From Nocardiopsis sp. YSL2 (GTDB lineage: Bacteria > Actinomycetota > Actinomycetes > Streptosporangiales > Streptosporangiaceae): a stretch of DNA of 64,000 nucleotides. Positions 22,422 through 32,530 of this stretch are shown piece after piece (within the stretch, counting starts at the first letter, position 1; every line of letters starts with the position of its first letter). The stretch lies in the NCBI RefSeq assembly GCF_030555055.1, contig NZ_JAMOAO010000001.1:1054001-1118000 (forward strand), given 5' to 3'. A program made the translations under genes and the position numbers. The notes below the pieces were generated by a model. It worked only from the letters and a program-made list of their open reading frames with translations. It ran no database searches and was not told where the DNA came from.

Positions 22422-25400
22422 ACTCCCATGTCATCGTACATCCACTTCGCACTGGCACTGAGGCCTTGTGGCGCCACCCACTGGGCCGCGTTTGCCCCGT
22501 AGACAAAAACTGTACTTCCCAAATCGACATCTCCAGCGTTGCGGCTTGGCGGTCGCCTGGTGTAATGATTCAGCCGCGACAATCCTTGGTCTCTCCAAAA
22601 CCTACTGCCCGTACCAGCAATCGTTCGACCAACTACGCCACCAGCGGCAAGCATAGCAGCATCAGTCACATGGCCAGTGACATCCATCTGACTAAAGTCG
22701 TCTCGATTATTATAGGCGTCCATTCCAACATTCGCGGCGAGCAGAGCTCCACCAGCAACTACACATGCCCCAGCGGTTGCAAACACGCATACACCAAGAC
22801 CGACAACAGTTCCGACGTTGTAAATAGTGTCCCAGTTGTCCGAAGTCCAATCAGCGGCAGAACCCAAAGTACCGCTCGCCCAGTCTCCAGCCTCACTCAG
22901 CCAGCTCGCGTCGTTGTTGGCCTGGGTGTTGGGGTCGACCGTCGCACTGGTCTGAGGCCTCTGCGGAGTCACCGGCCTGGGCGCAGGCCAATCGACGTGA
23001 TCGGGCTTGTACCCACCGCCCATGGCCGGATGCCACCAGCCACCGTTGGACGTCACGGGAGGGGCGGGAGGCCAATCGACGTGATCGGGCTTGTATGCAC
23101 CACCCATCGCCGGATGCCACCAACCATCGTTTGACGAGCTCGAAGAACTCCCCGAACCACCTGACGCCACCATCAGCCCATCAGGATCCGTCAAACTCGC
23201 CGGATTGTTGTTGGCGTAGGCATACCCGTGCATCTGCTGGGAATCAGCCAGGTCCATCAGCGGGTCTACTGAGACGAACCGGCCCAAGTCTGCGTCATAG
23301 GCGCGCTCACCCAACTGGGTCAGCCCCGTTGAGGCGTCTATGGTGCCGTCCACGAAGCCGCGCTCGCCCGGCCACGCGTCCCCATCGCCGGCGCGATCCT
23401 GACCGAAGGCGGTCAACCGCCGCTGGGCCGCGTCACCCCACACGGCGTCCACCGCGATCTCACCGGTGCCATGGTGGTCGGACAGCACCCAGTGCAAGCT
23501 TCCGTCGTTCTCCCGCACCGCGACGGTCTCACCGGCGTGGATGTAGTAGCGGGTGGCCTCCTCGGTCCCCGCGGCCGAGTCCCAGGTCACCTCCATCCCT
23601 GGAAGGTACAGGGTGGTGGCGCCGTTGGCGCGGCGCAGCAGCCGTTCGCCGTCGGCGTCGTAGACGTACTCGGTCTGTTCCAACCCGTCCGAGACACCGG
23701 CGAGGTTGCCTTCGGCATCCCACTCCAAGACCTGGTCGCGGTCCCCGGTGGTGCGGCGGACCATGTTGCCGGTCGCGTCGTAGTCATAGGAGTGCTCGGT
23801 CAGGCCGCCGACACCCTGTTCCTCTACACCGGTGACCGCGTGCGCGGGTCCCTCCCCCTGGTCGGGTCCGGAGTAGGAGCGCACGGTCTGTCCACCGCCG
23901 GGAGCGTATTGAACCTCCTCGGTCCGGTTCCCGACCGCGTCATAGGAGTAAGCATGCCAGTACGGAGCCGCACCGCCCAAGTTCTGGGCCTCCGGCACAG
24001 CCTCACATGCCTGCTCGCCCGTGGCATCGGGAGTCCATGCCTGCGTCAGACGGCGCAGATGGTCGTAGTCGAAGCACTGGACGTCGCTGCTGGCTTCGGA
24101 ACTGGTGGGTTCGTCGCTCAGGCGGAGCAGGTTGCCGACGTCGTCGTAGCCGTAGGTCTTTGTGGACAGCGATCCATCACCGATCTCGTGGACGACGCTG
24201 GCCATGGACAGCCGGTCGGTCTTCTCATCGAAGTCGAAGGTCTGCCAAGTCTTGTCCGAGCCCAGCGTGCCCCGGTGAAGCTCGCGCTGGACCAGGTCGC
24301 CGACCTTGGAGTAGACGGTGTCGGTGACGATGTGGTCCTCCCCCGACATGGTGACGGGATTGCCCAGCTCGTCATAGCCGTACACCACCGCCTCACCAGG
24401 CAGATCACCGGCCGCGGGCAGCACCCGGGAACGGACGCTGCCGTCCGGGTTGTAGGAGGTGCGCAGCAGGTACCTGCCACCCAGCTCTCCCTCGGATCCG
24501 GGGACGATCACGTACCGGGCGCGCTCGCGCCCGACTTCGTCGTAGCCCGCGATCTGGGTGGTGTAGGCCTGCCCATCGTGGTGTCGGGTGGCTGTGGCCA
24601 GCTGGCCCTTCATCACGGTGTCGTAGGTCCACGAGGCACGCAACGGCCCGGTGGCGGAGTCCTCCCGCAGGTGGGTCGTGCGGCCCAGCTCGTCGTAGCT
24701 GGTGTGCAGAACCTGCCCGCGCGCATCGGTGGTTTGCACCAGCCGGTCGAGATCATCGAACTCGAAGTTCGACACGCCGGCGTCGGGGTCGGATGCGGCG
24801 ATCTTGCGGCCCAGCAGGTCGTAGGTGTACTCCCAGACGTTGCCGCCCGGGTCGGTCACGGTCTGCAGTTCATCGCGAGCTGTGTAGGTGTAGTGGGTGG
24901 AGTCGTAGTCTCCCGCGGCCTGTTCACCGTGGTGCTTGCGCAGCTCCACGGTGTTGCCGCGGGCGTCGGTGATCGACGTGGTCCCGGTACCGCCCTCGGG
25001 TGCGCTGACCAGGATGCGGTCGCCCTGGTGCTCGGTGCTGGTGCGCCACTGCTCCACACCCCGCGACATGTTGACCACGTCGGTGGTCCGGTCGGCTCCG
25101 TCGTAGACGGTCCTGGTCCAGCGGGGGATCTCGTCGTGGTTGGCCACCACGAACAGCTCCCCCGCCGGGTCATCGGCGTTGAAGTACGGGTCGCGGGCGA
25201 TGACCTTGTTGCCGCGCGAGTCGTAGAGGGTGTCGGTGAGCACCCGGCCCCCGTCAGGTGCGGGTGCCTGTGTCTGGCGCTCGCGCAGCATCCCGTCCAG
25301 GATCTTGTAGCTGGTGGTGTAGTCGCCCTGGGCGTTGAGGGCGTGGGTGACCACGGTGGTGGGGGCGTCCTTGGACACGTGGTACTCGAACCGCATGGAC

Positions 25401-28400
25401 GGGCTGAAGTCCAGGTCCCGTTGGCGGTCGGCCAACCACACCTCGGTCAGGCGGCCCAACGCGTCGTAGGCCAACTCCGTGCGGTTGCCCTCGGCGTCGG
25501 TCTCGGCCACCACCTGCGAACGTGCGTCGTACTCCTCCACCGTGACGTGGCCCAGCGGGTTGGTGGTCTCCACCGCAGTGTCGTGTCCGCCGGGGTGGGC
25601 GGCGGTGTAATCCGTGGTGGTGGTGTTGCCCTCGGCGTCGGTGACCGAGACCGCGCGCCCGAACTCATCGAAGGTCGAAGCGGTCACGGTCTGGAACACC
25701 GGTTCGGTTCCGTCATAGTCCGCGGCCCGCTGTGTCTCGGTGGGCCGCCCCTGAGTGGGGGCGTCGCCGAAGGCCCCGTCGTCGTAGAGGGTGCGCGTGT
25801 GGGTGATGACGTCATCGACCGAGACCGTCGCCTCGCAGTCCACGGCCACGCTCCGCTGCTGGGCGACCAGGGACAGCAAGTGCTTGTCGGGGTTGCGCGC
25901 GTAGGTGGTGCGCGTGCACCGGTCGTCGTCGGGATCGGACACGTCACCGGCGTCGTGCACCTGGCTGATCATGCCGTAGGAGTCGTAGGTGTTGGCGGTG
26001 CGGGTCTGGCGGAAGGAGCCGTCGGCCAGGGCAGTGTAGGTGTCGACCTGGCCGGTGTCGACCTTGTGCGCGTCCAGGTCCCAGGAGTGGGAGGTGGACG
26101 CGGTCTGGTCCTTCCACGGCGTGGTGATGGTCTTGGACACCACGTCCCCGCCGACGCCGTCGCGGACGATGACCTCACGGCTCTGTCCGTTGAAGACCTC
26201 GTCGTCAGCCACGCTGGTGCCGGTGGAGTCGACCACGGTCGCGCTGCGGGTTCCGTCGGGCAGGTGGTCGCCGTCCATGCCCTGGTAAAACAGGTGCTCG
26301 GTCTCGGTCTGGACCTCGTCGGGGTGGCCGGTGCGCACGATGACCCGGTCGTATCCGCGCCACTGGGACCAGGTGCGCTTGTCCTCGTCGACGAACCCGT
26401 TGTCGTCCATGTACCGCCACGCGCCGTCTCCGGCGTAGTCGTAGCTGGTGATCATGTCCGGTTGGCCGCCGACCAGGTCCACCTCCACCAACTGCTCGAC
26501 GGGGTACTTGGCGAACCAGTCGGTGATCTCTTCGGCGCCGGCCTTGTGGGTGCGGATGACGGGGAAGCAGGCCTGGGTGTTCAAGTGGGGTTCGGGGGTG
26601 GCCCCTTCGGTGCAGTCAGGGGTGGCGTAGGAGACGTCGATCTGGCCGCCGGTCTCGGTGTAGATCGCGGTGACGCGCCATTTGTTCATCGGGGCCAGGC
26701 CGTCGGTGGTGGAGTCGATGCGGTTGGGCATCGGGGTTCCGGCGAAGGTGATGGCCGGGTAGGCCTCGCTTCCGCCGACATGGCCGGTGTGGGTGATCGA
26801 GTCCAGCCACAGGGCCGGGTCGGTGCCGTCACCGGGTTCGGGGAACTTGTGCTCCAATTCCCAGGTGTCGACGGTGGTGTAGTCGGTCCCGTCGTGGACC
26901 TGGGTGGTGATCGTGTCGAGCTTCTTGGTGGTCCAGAAAGTCGGCGAGTGCTGACCCGCGCAGTCGTCGTCGCACTCCTGGTCGAGCGGGGTGTCGGGCC
27001 AGTGCTCGGCGTTGTCCTCGGTGCGCTCAGAGGCCGCGCAGTCGAAGTCGGCGTCGGGCAGGCACCGCTCGGAGACGCCATAGTTCACCCGGGCGGGGGC
27101 GGTGGCGTAGGGGTCGTCGTCCCGTAGCCCGTACTCTGTGCGCGTCAGGTAGCCGCCGCGGTCGTAGGCGACGGGATCGGACTCCAGGTTGAGGCCGTAG
27201 TTGTTGGTCTCGGCCTCGTAGTAGTGGGCCAGGGCGTTGCCCTGGGGGTCGACGACGTAGTCCAGGTTCCAGCGCCAGGCCTGGTCGCACCAGGCGTCGT
27301 CCAGGGTGGAGTCGTAGCAGGGATCGCCGGAGTCGTCGCCGAACACGGGGACGGTCCAGGCCGAGTTGGTCTCGTCATCGCCCGAGGCGTGGCCGGGCAG
27401 GCGGTTGCGGCCGAAGAAGTACTGAGTGCCGTCGGTGGTGGTGACCTTCCAGTACTCGCCGTTGTCGTCGCCGTTGGTGGTCCCGGTCAGCCGCTCGACC
27501 TTGGACCCGTCGTCGCGCTCGGGCGTCCATTCGCCGTCGTCGTAGACCAGTTCGGTGGAGCTTCCGCCCAGGTTAAGGACGGCGTTGTGGTGTGACCAGC
27601 ACTGGTCGGGGATGTCGGCGGTCTCGTCCTCGGAGCAGACCGTGTAGCGGCGTTCGATGTAGCCGGGGTGGTAGTCGAAGCCCTCCCCGATCCAGGAGGT
27701 CTGGTTGTTCGTGGACGAGGTACGTCCGTCCACGGACTGGGAGGAGTAGCCCAGGCTGATTTCCGGTTTGAGGCCTCCGGCCACGTTCGGGGCGGCCATG
27801 GGGTAGTTCCAGGAGAAGTTACCGGTCTGGGGGCCCACGTTCCAGGTGGAGGACGGGCTCAGCGACGTGGCGGTGTAGTCACCGGTGCCCTCGTCGCCGT
27901 CGCCGGTGGCGGCCGTGGTCAGCAGCGTGCCCGAGGACGTGGCCGGGGCCATCGCGATCAGGGTTTGGGCTTCGGTGTCGTTGGCCGAGTCCACCTCGTG
28001 GGAGGCCAGGCAGTCGGCCTCAGTGTCATCCTCGTCGCACGGGGTCAGGGCCACCAGGGACAGGCGGGATCCGTAGTCGGCGCCGTAGGCGGTGGCGAAG
28101 TCGGCATAGTCGACCTCCACCTGGACCGGGCCGGCCGTCTCGGAACCGTCGGTACGCGTCACACGCAGCGCCAGGCCCGACAGCCCCAGCTCAGCCGTTT
28201 CTTCGCGGTCCAGAACCTCGACCTCGGCGGCGGTCACCGGCTCGGGCTGTTCCGGTGCCTCCGGTTCGTCCACCTCTGCGGGTTCAGGAGCCTCGTCTGG
28301 TTCCGGACGCTCTTCCTCGGGGGCGTCTTCGTTGTCGTGCTCGGGCTCGGCCGGTTCCGGGCTGGGCCGGGCTGGAACATTCGGCTCTTCCTGTCCGGCT

Positions 28401-28960
28401 CCTTCCCTAGGATCAGCGGCGCCTGGGGCCTCGGGGCCGTCCTCGGGTTCGGCGGGCAGTCGACGCTCGCTGGGGGCGGTCTCCTCACCGGCGCCCTCGT
28501 CCGACTCAGAGGTTTCCTCTGGAGCCGGTACGGGTTTGTCGGGTTCGGGGACCGGGGGGTCCCATTCCTCGAAGTCCTGCCCCTGCACCGGCTGGACGCT
28601 CACCGGAGTCCCGTTCTCGGCCGGACCGCTGAGGGGCTGGGCTCCCGGGTCGTCGAGATCGAAGGCGACCGTGCCCTGGTCCGGCCATGTCGCCTCGTCG
28701 AGCGCGGAGACCGACGCATCGGCTGCGGCGCTGTCGGCCTCGATCGCCGCCTGCACCGCCGCCTGGCCCTGCACGGACTCGGTCTCGGCCACGTCCGGGC
28801 GGGTGTTGTAGGCCAAGGCGGAGGCCGGCACCGTTGCGGCCAGACTCGCCGCCACAGTCACGGCGATGAAGGAGATGAGGGACTTGCGGCCACGCCGGGA
28901 TTCAGCGGGGTCTGGGACCGGCTGGGCCTGAGTCGCGGGAGTTTGGGGGATGTCGGACAC
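22418..28960 (-). CDS. Secreted RHS-repeat polymorphic toxin (module 1)
   Basis: A 2180-residue protein. Residues 1-50 form an export signal (RRGRKSLISFIAVTVAASLA then ASALA). A long Pro/Glu linker follows to about 260, then a WapA/SpvB-like N-terminal domain (SWNYPMAAPNVAGGLKPEIS, NNQTSWIGEGFDYHPGYIERRY), many YD/RHS repeats (YDELGRTTHLRED, YDYDATGNMVRRTTG) and the core end ERAYDADLGRFVSVDP with ANNNPASLTDPDGL at about 1915-1929. The variable tail (1930-2180) has two WWHPAMGG-x-YKPDHVDWP repeats, a hydrophobic segment VVGLGVCVFATAGACVVAGG and a last 60 residues of unknown type, the likely toxin. GTG start with GGGAGG upstream. Partner LamG gene is upstream, immunity gene overlaps downstream. 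Confidence 0.88.
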   Translation of the reverse strand: MSDIPQTPATQAQPVPDPAESRRGRKSLISFIAVTVAASLAATVPASALAYNTRPDVAETESVQGQAAVQAAIEADSAAADASVSALDEATWPDQGTVAFDLDDPGAQPLSGPAENGTPVSVQPVQGQDFEEWDPPVPEPDKPVPAPEETSESDEGAGEETAPSERRLPAEPEDGPEAPGAADPREGAGQEEPNVPARPSPEPAEPEHDNEDAPEEERPEPDEAPEPAEVDEPEAPEQPEPVTAAEVEVLDREETAELGLSGLALRVTRTDGSETAGPVQVEVDYADFATAYGADYGSRLSLVALTPCDEDDTEADCLASHEVDSANDTEAQTLIAMAPATSSGTLLTTAATGDGDEGTGDYTATSLSPSSTWNVGPQTGNFSWNYPMAAPNVAGGLKPEISLGYSSQSVDGRTSSTNNQTSWIGEGFDYHPGYIERRYTVCSEDETADIPDQCWSHHNAVLNLGGSSTELVYDDGEWTPERDDGSKVERLTGTTNGDDNGEYWKVTTTDGTQYFFGRNRLPGHASGDDETNSAWTVPVFGDDSGDPCYDSTLDDAWCDQAWRWNLDYVVDPQGNALAHYYEAETNNYGLNLESDPVAYDRGGYLTRTEYGLRDDDPYATAPARVNYGVSERCLPDADFDCAASERTEDNAEHWPDTPLDQECDDDCAGQHSPTFWTTKKLDTITTQVHDGTDYTTVDTWELEHKFPEPGDGTDPALWLDSITHTGHVGGSEAYPAITFAGTPMPNRIDSTTDGLAPMNKWRVTAIYTETGGQIDVSYATPDCTEGATPEPHLNTQACFPVIRTHKAGAEEITDWFAKYPVEQLVEVDLVGGQPDMITSYDYAGDGAWRYMDDNGFVDEDKRTWSQWRGYDRVIVRTGHPDEVQTETEHLFYQGMDGDHLPDGTRSATVVDSTGTSVADDEVFNGQSREVIVRDGVGGDVVSKTITTPWKDQTASTSHSWDLDAHKVDTGQVDTYTALADGSFRQTRTANTYDSYGMISQVHDAGDVSDPDDDRCTRTTYARNPDKHLLSLVAQQRSVAVDCEATVSVDDVITHTRTLYDDGAFGDAPTQGRPTETQRAADYDGTEPVFQTVTASTFDEFGRAVSVTDAEGNTTTTDYTAAHPGGHDTAVETTNPLGHVTVEEYDARSQVVAETDAEGNRTELAYDALGRLTEVWLADRQRDLDFSPSMRFEYHVSKDAPTTVVTHALNAQGDYTTSYKILDGMLRERQTQAPAPDGGRVLTDTLYDSRGNKVIARDPYFNADDPAGELFVVANHDEIPRWTRTVYDGADRTTDVVNMSRGVEQWRTSTEHQGDRILVSAPEGGTGTTSITDARGNTVELRKHHGEQAAGDYDSTHYTYTARDELQTVTDPGGNVWEYTYDLLGRKIAASDPDAGVSNFEFDDLDRLVQTTDARGQVLHTSYDELGRTTHLREDSATGPLRASWTYDTVMKGQLATATRHHDGQAYTTQIAGYDEVGRERARYVIVPGSEGELGGRYLLRTSYNPDGSVRSRVLPAAGDLPGEAVVYGYDELGNPVTMSGEDHIVTDTVYSKVGDLVQRELHRGTLGSDKTWQTFDFDEKTDRLSMASVVHEIGDGSLSTKTYGYDDVGNLLRLSDEPTSSEASSDVQCFDYDHLRRLTQAWTPDATGEQACEAVPEAQNLGGAAPYWHAYSYDAVGNRTEEVQYAPGGGQTVRSYSGPDQGEGPAHAVTGVEEQGVGGLTEHSYDYDATGNMVRRTTGDRDQVLEWDAEGNLAGVSDGLEQTEYVYDADGERLLRRANGATTLYLPGMEVTWDSAAGTEEATRYYIHAGETVAVRENDGSLHWVLSDHHGTGEIAVDAVWGDAAQRRLTAFGQDRAGDGDAWPGERGFVDGTIDASTGLTQLGERAYDADLGRFVSVDPLMDLADSQQMHGYAYANNNPASLTDPDGLMVASGGSGSSSSSSNDGWWHPAMGGAYKPDHVDWPPAPPVTSNGGWWHPAMGGGYKPDHVDWPAPRPVTPQRPQTSATVDPNTQANNDASWLSEAGDWASGTLGSAADWTSDNWDTIYNVGTVVGLGVCVFATAGACVVAGGALLAANVGMDAYNNRDDFSQMDVTGHVTDAAMLAAGGVVGRTIAGTGSRFWRDQGLSRLNHYTRRPPSRNAGDVDLGSTVFVYGANAAQWVAPQGLSASAKWMYDDMGV
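22979..23135 (-). repeat. Two tandem coding repeats (WWHPAMGG units)
   Basis: Two units of about 80 nt encode WWHPAMGGGYKPDHVDWP and WWHPAMGGAYKPDHVDWP inside the RHS tail, right after the DPDGL boundary. DNA identity between units is high, so duplication is recent. Confidence 0.85.
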
Positions 28961-28975
28961 GAGGGGGAACCTCCC

Positions 28976-29001
28976 GCCCGGCGGAACAGTGTCCGCCGGG
29001 C
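28976..29001 (-). promoter_or_regulatory. Hairpin between LamG and RHS genes
   Basis: gcccggcgga-acagtg-tccgccgggc is a perfect 10-bp stem in the 84-nt gap between the LamG stop codon and the RHS ribosome site. It may attenuate readthrough or protect the upstream transcript, lowering toxin relative to LamG protein. Confidence 0.5.
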
Positions 29002-29044
29002 AGATCGCTGGTCGAGCAGTACAAGTACGGGTCAGGTGCCGGGA

Positions 29045-32000
29045 TCAGTTGAGCGGTAGGAAGCCCTCATAGACATGAGCGATGTCGGCTTGATTGAGCA
29101 CGCCTTGGTAGAGGTGGACGTCGCTGATGTCGCCGTCCCACTCACCTTCGAAGGCCTGCTCGAATCGCGCTCCGCCGATCACGGTGGAGCCGCTTGCGTG
29201 CCAGGCCGCCGGGACCTCAGCGGTGCCCTGGGCGACACCGTCGATGTAGAGCGTCGCCTCGCGCTTGGTGTGGTCGTAGGTCGCGGCCAGGTGGGTCCAC
29301 CGCCCGAACTCCGGTTCGTGGTCGGACAGGGCCCGGTGCCAGCCGGTCGCCCCGGTCTGGTCCGAGGGCGGCAGCTTCATCACCCAGTTGTTCCACTCAT
29401 AGGTCGACTGGTAGCTGAGGTAGAAGGCGCTGTGGTCGTTGCCGTCCTGGGAGACCGCGGTGGCGTTGTGGCCGACCTCGTCCAACCGGACCCAGGCGGC
29501 CACGCTGTAGCTGCGGTCGGTGCGCACCGCTGGAGCGTCGGTGGTGATGTGCTCCTGGTGATCGGCGTTGAGGCTGACGCCGGGGGCGAAGGTGACGTCG
29601 TTGAGGGCCTGGTTCCAGGCGGTCATCGGGTCGCCGTGCAGGGTCGCGTCGAGGCCGTGGTCGGAGGAGTCGGCGACCGCGGTACCACCGGTCTCGTCCA
29701 GCTGCCAGCGGCCCTCCAGTGCGGCGGGGCGGTTGGCCAACGTCCAGGCCTCCGAGGGCGTGTCCTCGTCGCCGTTCAGGGACTCGTCTGTCAGCACGCG
29801 GTCCCAGACCCGCACGTCGTCGATCCCACCCAACCAGTGTTCCGAAGTTTCGGACGAGGAGAGACCGCCACCGATCATCAAGGGCCCCTCGGCTTGCCAG
29901 GGCGTGTCCATGGTCCCCGTGGACTGTTGGCGTACACCGTCGACATAGAGCACGGTCTCTCCGCTAGCCGGGTCGAAGGTGCCCAACAGGTGCGTCCACA
30001 CCCCGGTCTCGGCGGGCTCGTCCGACAGAGCGCGCGTCCACCCCGTAGCGCCCACCTCGTCCGAAGGTGCCATCTTCAACACCCACCGGTCATGGTCGAA
30101 TGTCTGCTGGTAACCGAGGTAGAAGCCGCTGTTGCCCTCACCGGTCTGGGCGACAGCGCTGCGGTTGCGGTCCTTGTCGTCCATACGCACCCAGGCCGAG
30201 ACTGAGAACGCGGAGCTGGTGTCAACGACGGGAGCGTCGGTCGCCATGCGCGACACGGAGCCGTCGATGTCCACCGCCGTGCCCTCCAGTCGGTAGGACG
30301 CACTGGTCCGCTCCCCGACTCGGCCCCGCGTCCAGTCCACGGGCCCCGTGGCGTCGGCCGTGCGGCCGGCTTCGAGCACGTCCGCGGCGGTGGTGCCCTG
30401 GCCTTCGTCCACAGGGAAGTAGGAGACCGGATCGTTAGGCGGAGCGACAGTGAAGGTGTACACCAGACCGCACTCGGAGGAGTTGCCGTGGGCGTCGGTG
30501 ATGCGGGCGTGGATCAGGTTCGGGCCCTCCCGGCGCGGGGTGATCGGCACCGTCACCTCGGCACCCGGAGTGTCCAGGTCGATGGTGGTGGAACATGAGG
30601 CGTCGTTGACGCTGTAGTGGTAGGCGCTCGCGTCCTCGACACCGTTGTTGGTGAAGGTGAACTCACCCGTGCGGCCGACCGTGCCGTACGGCTCGTCTCC
30701 GGCCGGGTAGTCGGTGGAGGAGATGGCGGGTCCGCTGTCGGGCTTACTGGTGTCGATCTCCACGTAGCACCAGGTGGACCAGGGACCCCAGTTCGTCTTG
30801 TCGTGGCCGCGGGCCCGGTAGGCGATGAGTTGCTGTTCGGGCAAGTCGGAGGCGGTGGCAGACCGGTAGCTGCCGCTGGACCACTTGGCCACGGTGACAT
30901 AGGCCGAGTCCGAAGACCCCAAGGTGTCCGTCTCGCCCACGGCCTTCCACTCGAAGCGGGCCTTGACCTGCTGGCCCACCCAGTAGGAGTCGCGGTCACG
31001 GACCTGGGCACGCAACGTAACAGTGGTGTCGTTGATCAGTCGCGGTTGCTCAGGGTCGGTGGAGCAGACACCGCCCAGCGAGTCGGAGATCGTGGAGGTC
31101 TTCGGTGTCTCCGGCGGGTGGTTGTAGTCCACCACCAGCACCGGCGGTTCGTCCTTGGTGTCGAACCGACGCCAGGCGGTCGTGCCCGACTCGTCCTTCT
31201 CCTTCAGCCGCAGGTAGATGTAGGCCTCGCCGTTGTCGAGCCCCCACTTGTAGGCATTGGTGGCATCGAACTCCACACCGCTAGAAGAGGGGCAGGTCGC
31301 CCACCCGCCCGTGACGTTCTTCTCGTCCTGCTTGGTGCGCGTGGTGGGCTGGTTGTTCCAGGTGGTGTTGGAGTTGAACCGGTCCACGCGGTGCAGCTGG
31401 ATGTGGGAGTCGCTGTTGCAGTCATAGGCCCAATCCACTTCGGTGCGCAGCGTCGCCGAGTGGATGATGGTGTTCGAGTGCTCGGTCCGGCCCATGGTCG
31501 TGAACTGGAAGAAGGCCCGGCGAGTGTAGACGCGGTCCCACTCGATCCGCCCCACGCCGACCGAGTCGACCGTGGGGTTGAAGTACTCCTGGTTCGGATA
31601 GGCCTTGTCGACGTAGCCCCAGTTGGGTCGGTTCGCACTGACCGAGGGGTCGATGTAGACGGGGTAGTCGGTAGCCTCATCCGCCAGCATCGCCTGGTCG
31701 GGCAACAGCCGGATCGAGTCCACGCCGACTGCGGTCTCGACCTGCTCCACGCGTGAGCCGGACAGCGGTGCGACCGTCGGGTCCTCACTCTCCGCCGCTT
31801 CCTCGGCTCCGGCCGAATCCCACATCGCCGGAGCCTGGACCGCGAACACGCCCTGGCCGCCCTGATCGCCGACCGCTTCGAGGTTGCCGTGCTCGTCCTC
31901 GGTCACAGTCACACCCTCAGTGCCCAGCGCGAGCTGGAGCTCGGCCAACTCGGGCGCCTGTGCTGCCTCGGGGGTGTGCACGACCAACACCTGGGTGAAA

Positions 32001-32530
32001 CCCTCCACTCCCGCGGTCAGTACCAGATCCACATCCGGCAGCACGTCGGCGTAGGTGGCCTGATCGCCGTCCAACGCGGGTTCGGGAAGCTCACCGTTCC
32101 AGCCGAGCTCGACACTGTTGGAACCGATACCGATCTCCGCCATCGGCGCGTCGCCACCGCCAGAGAACGCGATGTCCATACCCGCAGCGCGAGGGCGGAC
32201 CAATCCGTCGTCGGTAGCGACGAGGGTGGGGTCGGCGTCCACCCAGCCATCCTCGGAGCGGACCCGGACCGGGACCGCGTGGGTCTCCATGGTCAGGGTG
32301 CCATCGGGGTTCGCGAAGTGCTGAGTCTTCTCGTCCGTCAGCCCCGCGATCTCCACCCGCTCACCTGTCTCCTCGGCCAGGGCGAGGGCGTCCCGTTCCT
32401 CTTCGGAAGAGCTCGGATCGGTGTTGGAGGAGTCTTCCTCATCCGCCAGAGCGGAGGGAGCGGTCAGTAGTGACAGGGCCAGAGCCATGGCGGACGAGAC
32501 CGCCGTCGCTCGGGTCAGGGCGCGACGCAT
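29045..32530 (-). CDS. Secreted DNRLRE/LamG-domain protein (module 1 partner)
   Basis: A 1161-residue exported protein. Residues 1-29 are a Sec signal ending PSALA. An N-terminal domain (FSGGGDAPMAEIGIGSNSVE, VLPDVDLVLTAG) is shared with actinobacterial RHS-linked proteins. A DNRLRE-like carbohydrate-related domain lies at about 290-470 (FFQFTTMGRTEHSNTI, DVDWAYDCNSDSHIQLHRVD-like text), then Ig-like parts, and two LamG/concanavalin-like domains (FSVSAWVRMDDKDRN-GFYLGYQ, about 770-930; YSVAAWVRLDEVGHN-AFYLSYQ, about 1005-1155). Likely a cell-surface or matrix-binding partner of the RHS toxin made from the next gene 85 nt on. The second module has a close homologue. Confidence 0.85.
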   Translation of the reverse strand: MRRALTRATAVSSAMALALSLLTAPSALADEEDSSNTDPSSSEEERDALALAEETGERVEIAGLTDEKTQHFANPDGTLTMETHAVPVRVRSEDGWVDADPTLVATDDGLVRPRAAGMDIAFSGGGDAPMAEIGIGSNSVELGWNGELPEPALDGDQATYADVLPDVDLVLTAGVEGFTQVLVVHTPEAAQAPELAELQLALGTEGVTVTEDEHGNLEAVGDQGGQGVFAVQAPAMWDSAGAEEAAESEDPTVAPLSGSRVEQVETAVGVDSIRLLPDQAMLADEATDYPVYIDPSVSANRPNWGYVDKAYPNQEYFNPTVDSVGVGRIEWDRVYTRRAFFQFTTMGRTEHSNTIIHSATLRTEVDWAYDCNSDSHIQLHRVDRFNSNTTWNNQPTTRTKQDEKNVTGGWATCPSSSGVEFDATNAYKWGLDNGEAYIYLRLKEKDESGTTAWRRFDTKDEPPVLVVDYNHPPETPKTSTISDSLGGVCSTDPEQPRLINDTTVTLRAQVRDRDSYWVGQQVKARFEWKAVGETDTLGSSDSAYVTVAKWSSGSYRSATASDLPEQQLIAYRARGHDKTNWGPWSTWCYVEIDTSKPDSGPAISSTDYPAGDEPYGTVGRTGEFTFTNNGVEDASAYHYSVNDASCSTTIDLDTPGAEVTVPITPRREGPNLIHARITDAHGNSSECGLVYTFTVAPPNDPVSYFPVDEGQGTTAADVLEAGRTADATGPVDWTRGRVGERTSASYRLEGTAVDIDGSVSRMATDAPVVDTSSAFSVSAWVRMDDKDRNRSAVAQTGEGNSGFYLGYQQTFDHDRWVLKMAPSDEVGATGWTRALSDEPAETGVWTHLLGTFDPASGETVLYVDGVRQQSTGTMDTPWQAEGPLMIGGGLSSSETSEHWLGGIDDVRVWDRVLTDESLNGDEDTPSEAWTLANRPAALEGRWQLDETGGTAVADSSDHGLDATLHGDPMTAWNQALNDVTFAPGVSLNADHQEHITTDAPAVRTDRSYSVAAWVRLDEVGHNATAVSQDGNDHSAFYLSYQSTYEWNNWVMKLPPSDQTGATGWHRALSDHEPEFGRWTHLAATYDHTKREATLYIDGVAQGTAEVPAAWHASGSTVIGGARFEQAFEGEWDGDISDVHLYQGVLNQADIAHVYEGFLPLN

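Noticed and set aside
22979-23135. Tandem repeats as a possible CRISPR array
   Set aside because: Only two units without spacers of constant length, and they are in frame within the RHS tail.
23471-27127. 1218-codon open frame on the plus strand opposite the RHS gene
   Set aside because: It is the antisense shadow of GC-rich RHS repeats, rich in Gly/Val/Arg with no domain and no ribosome site.
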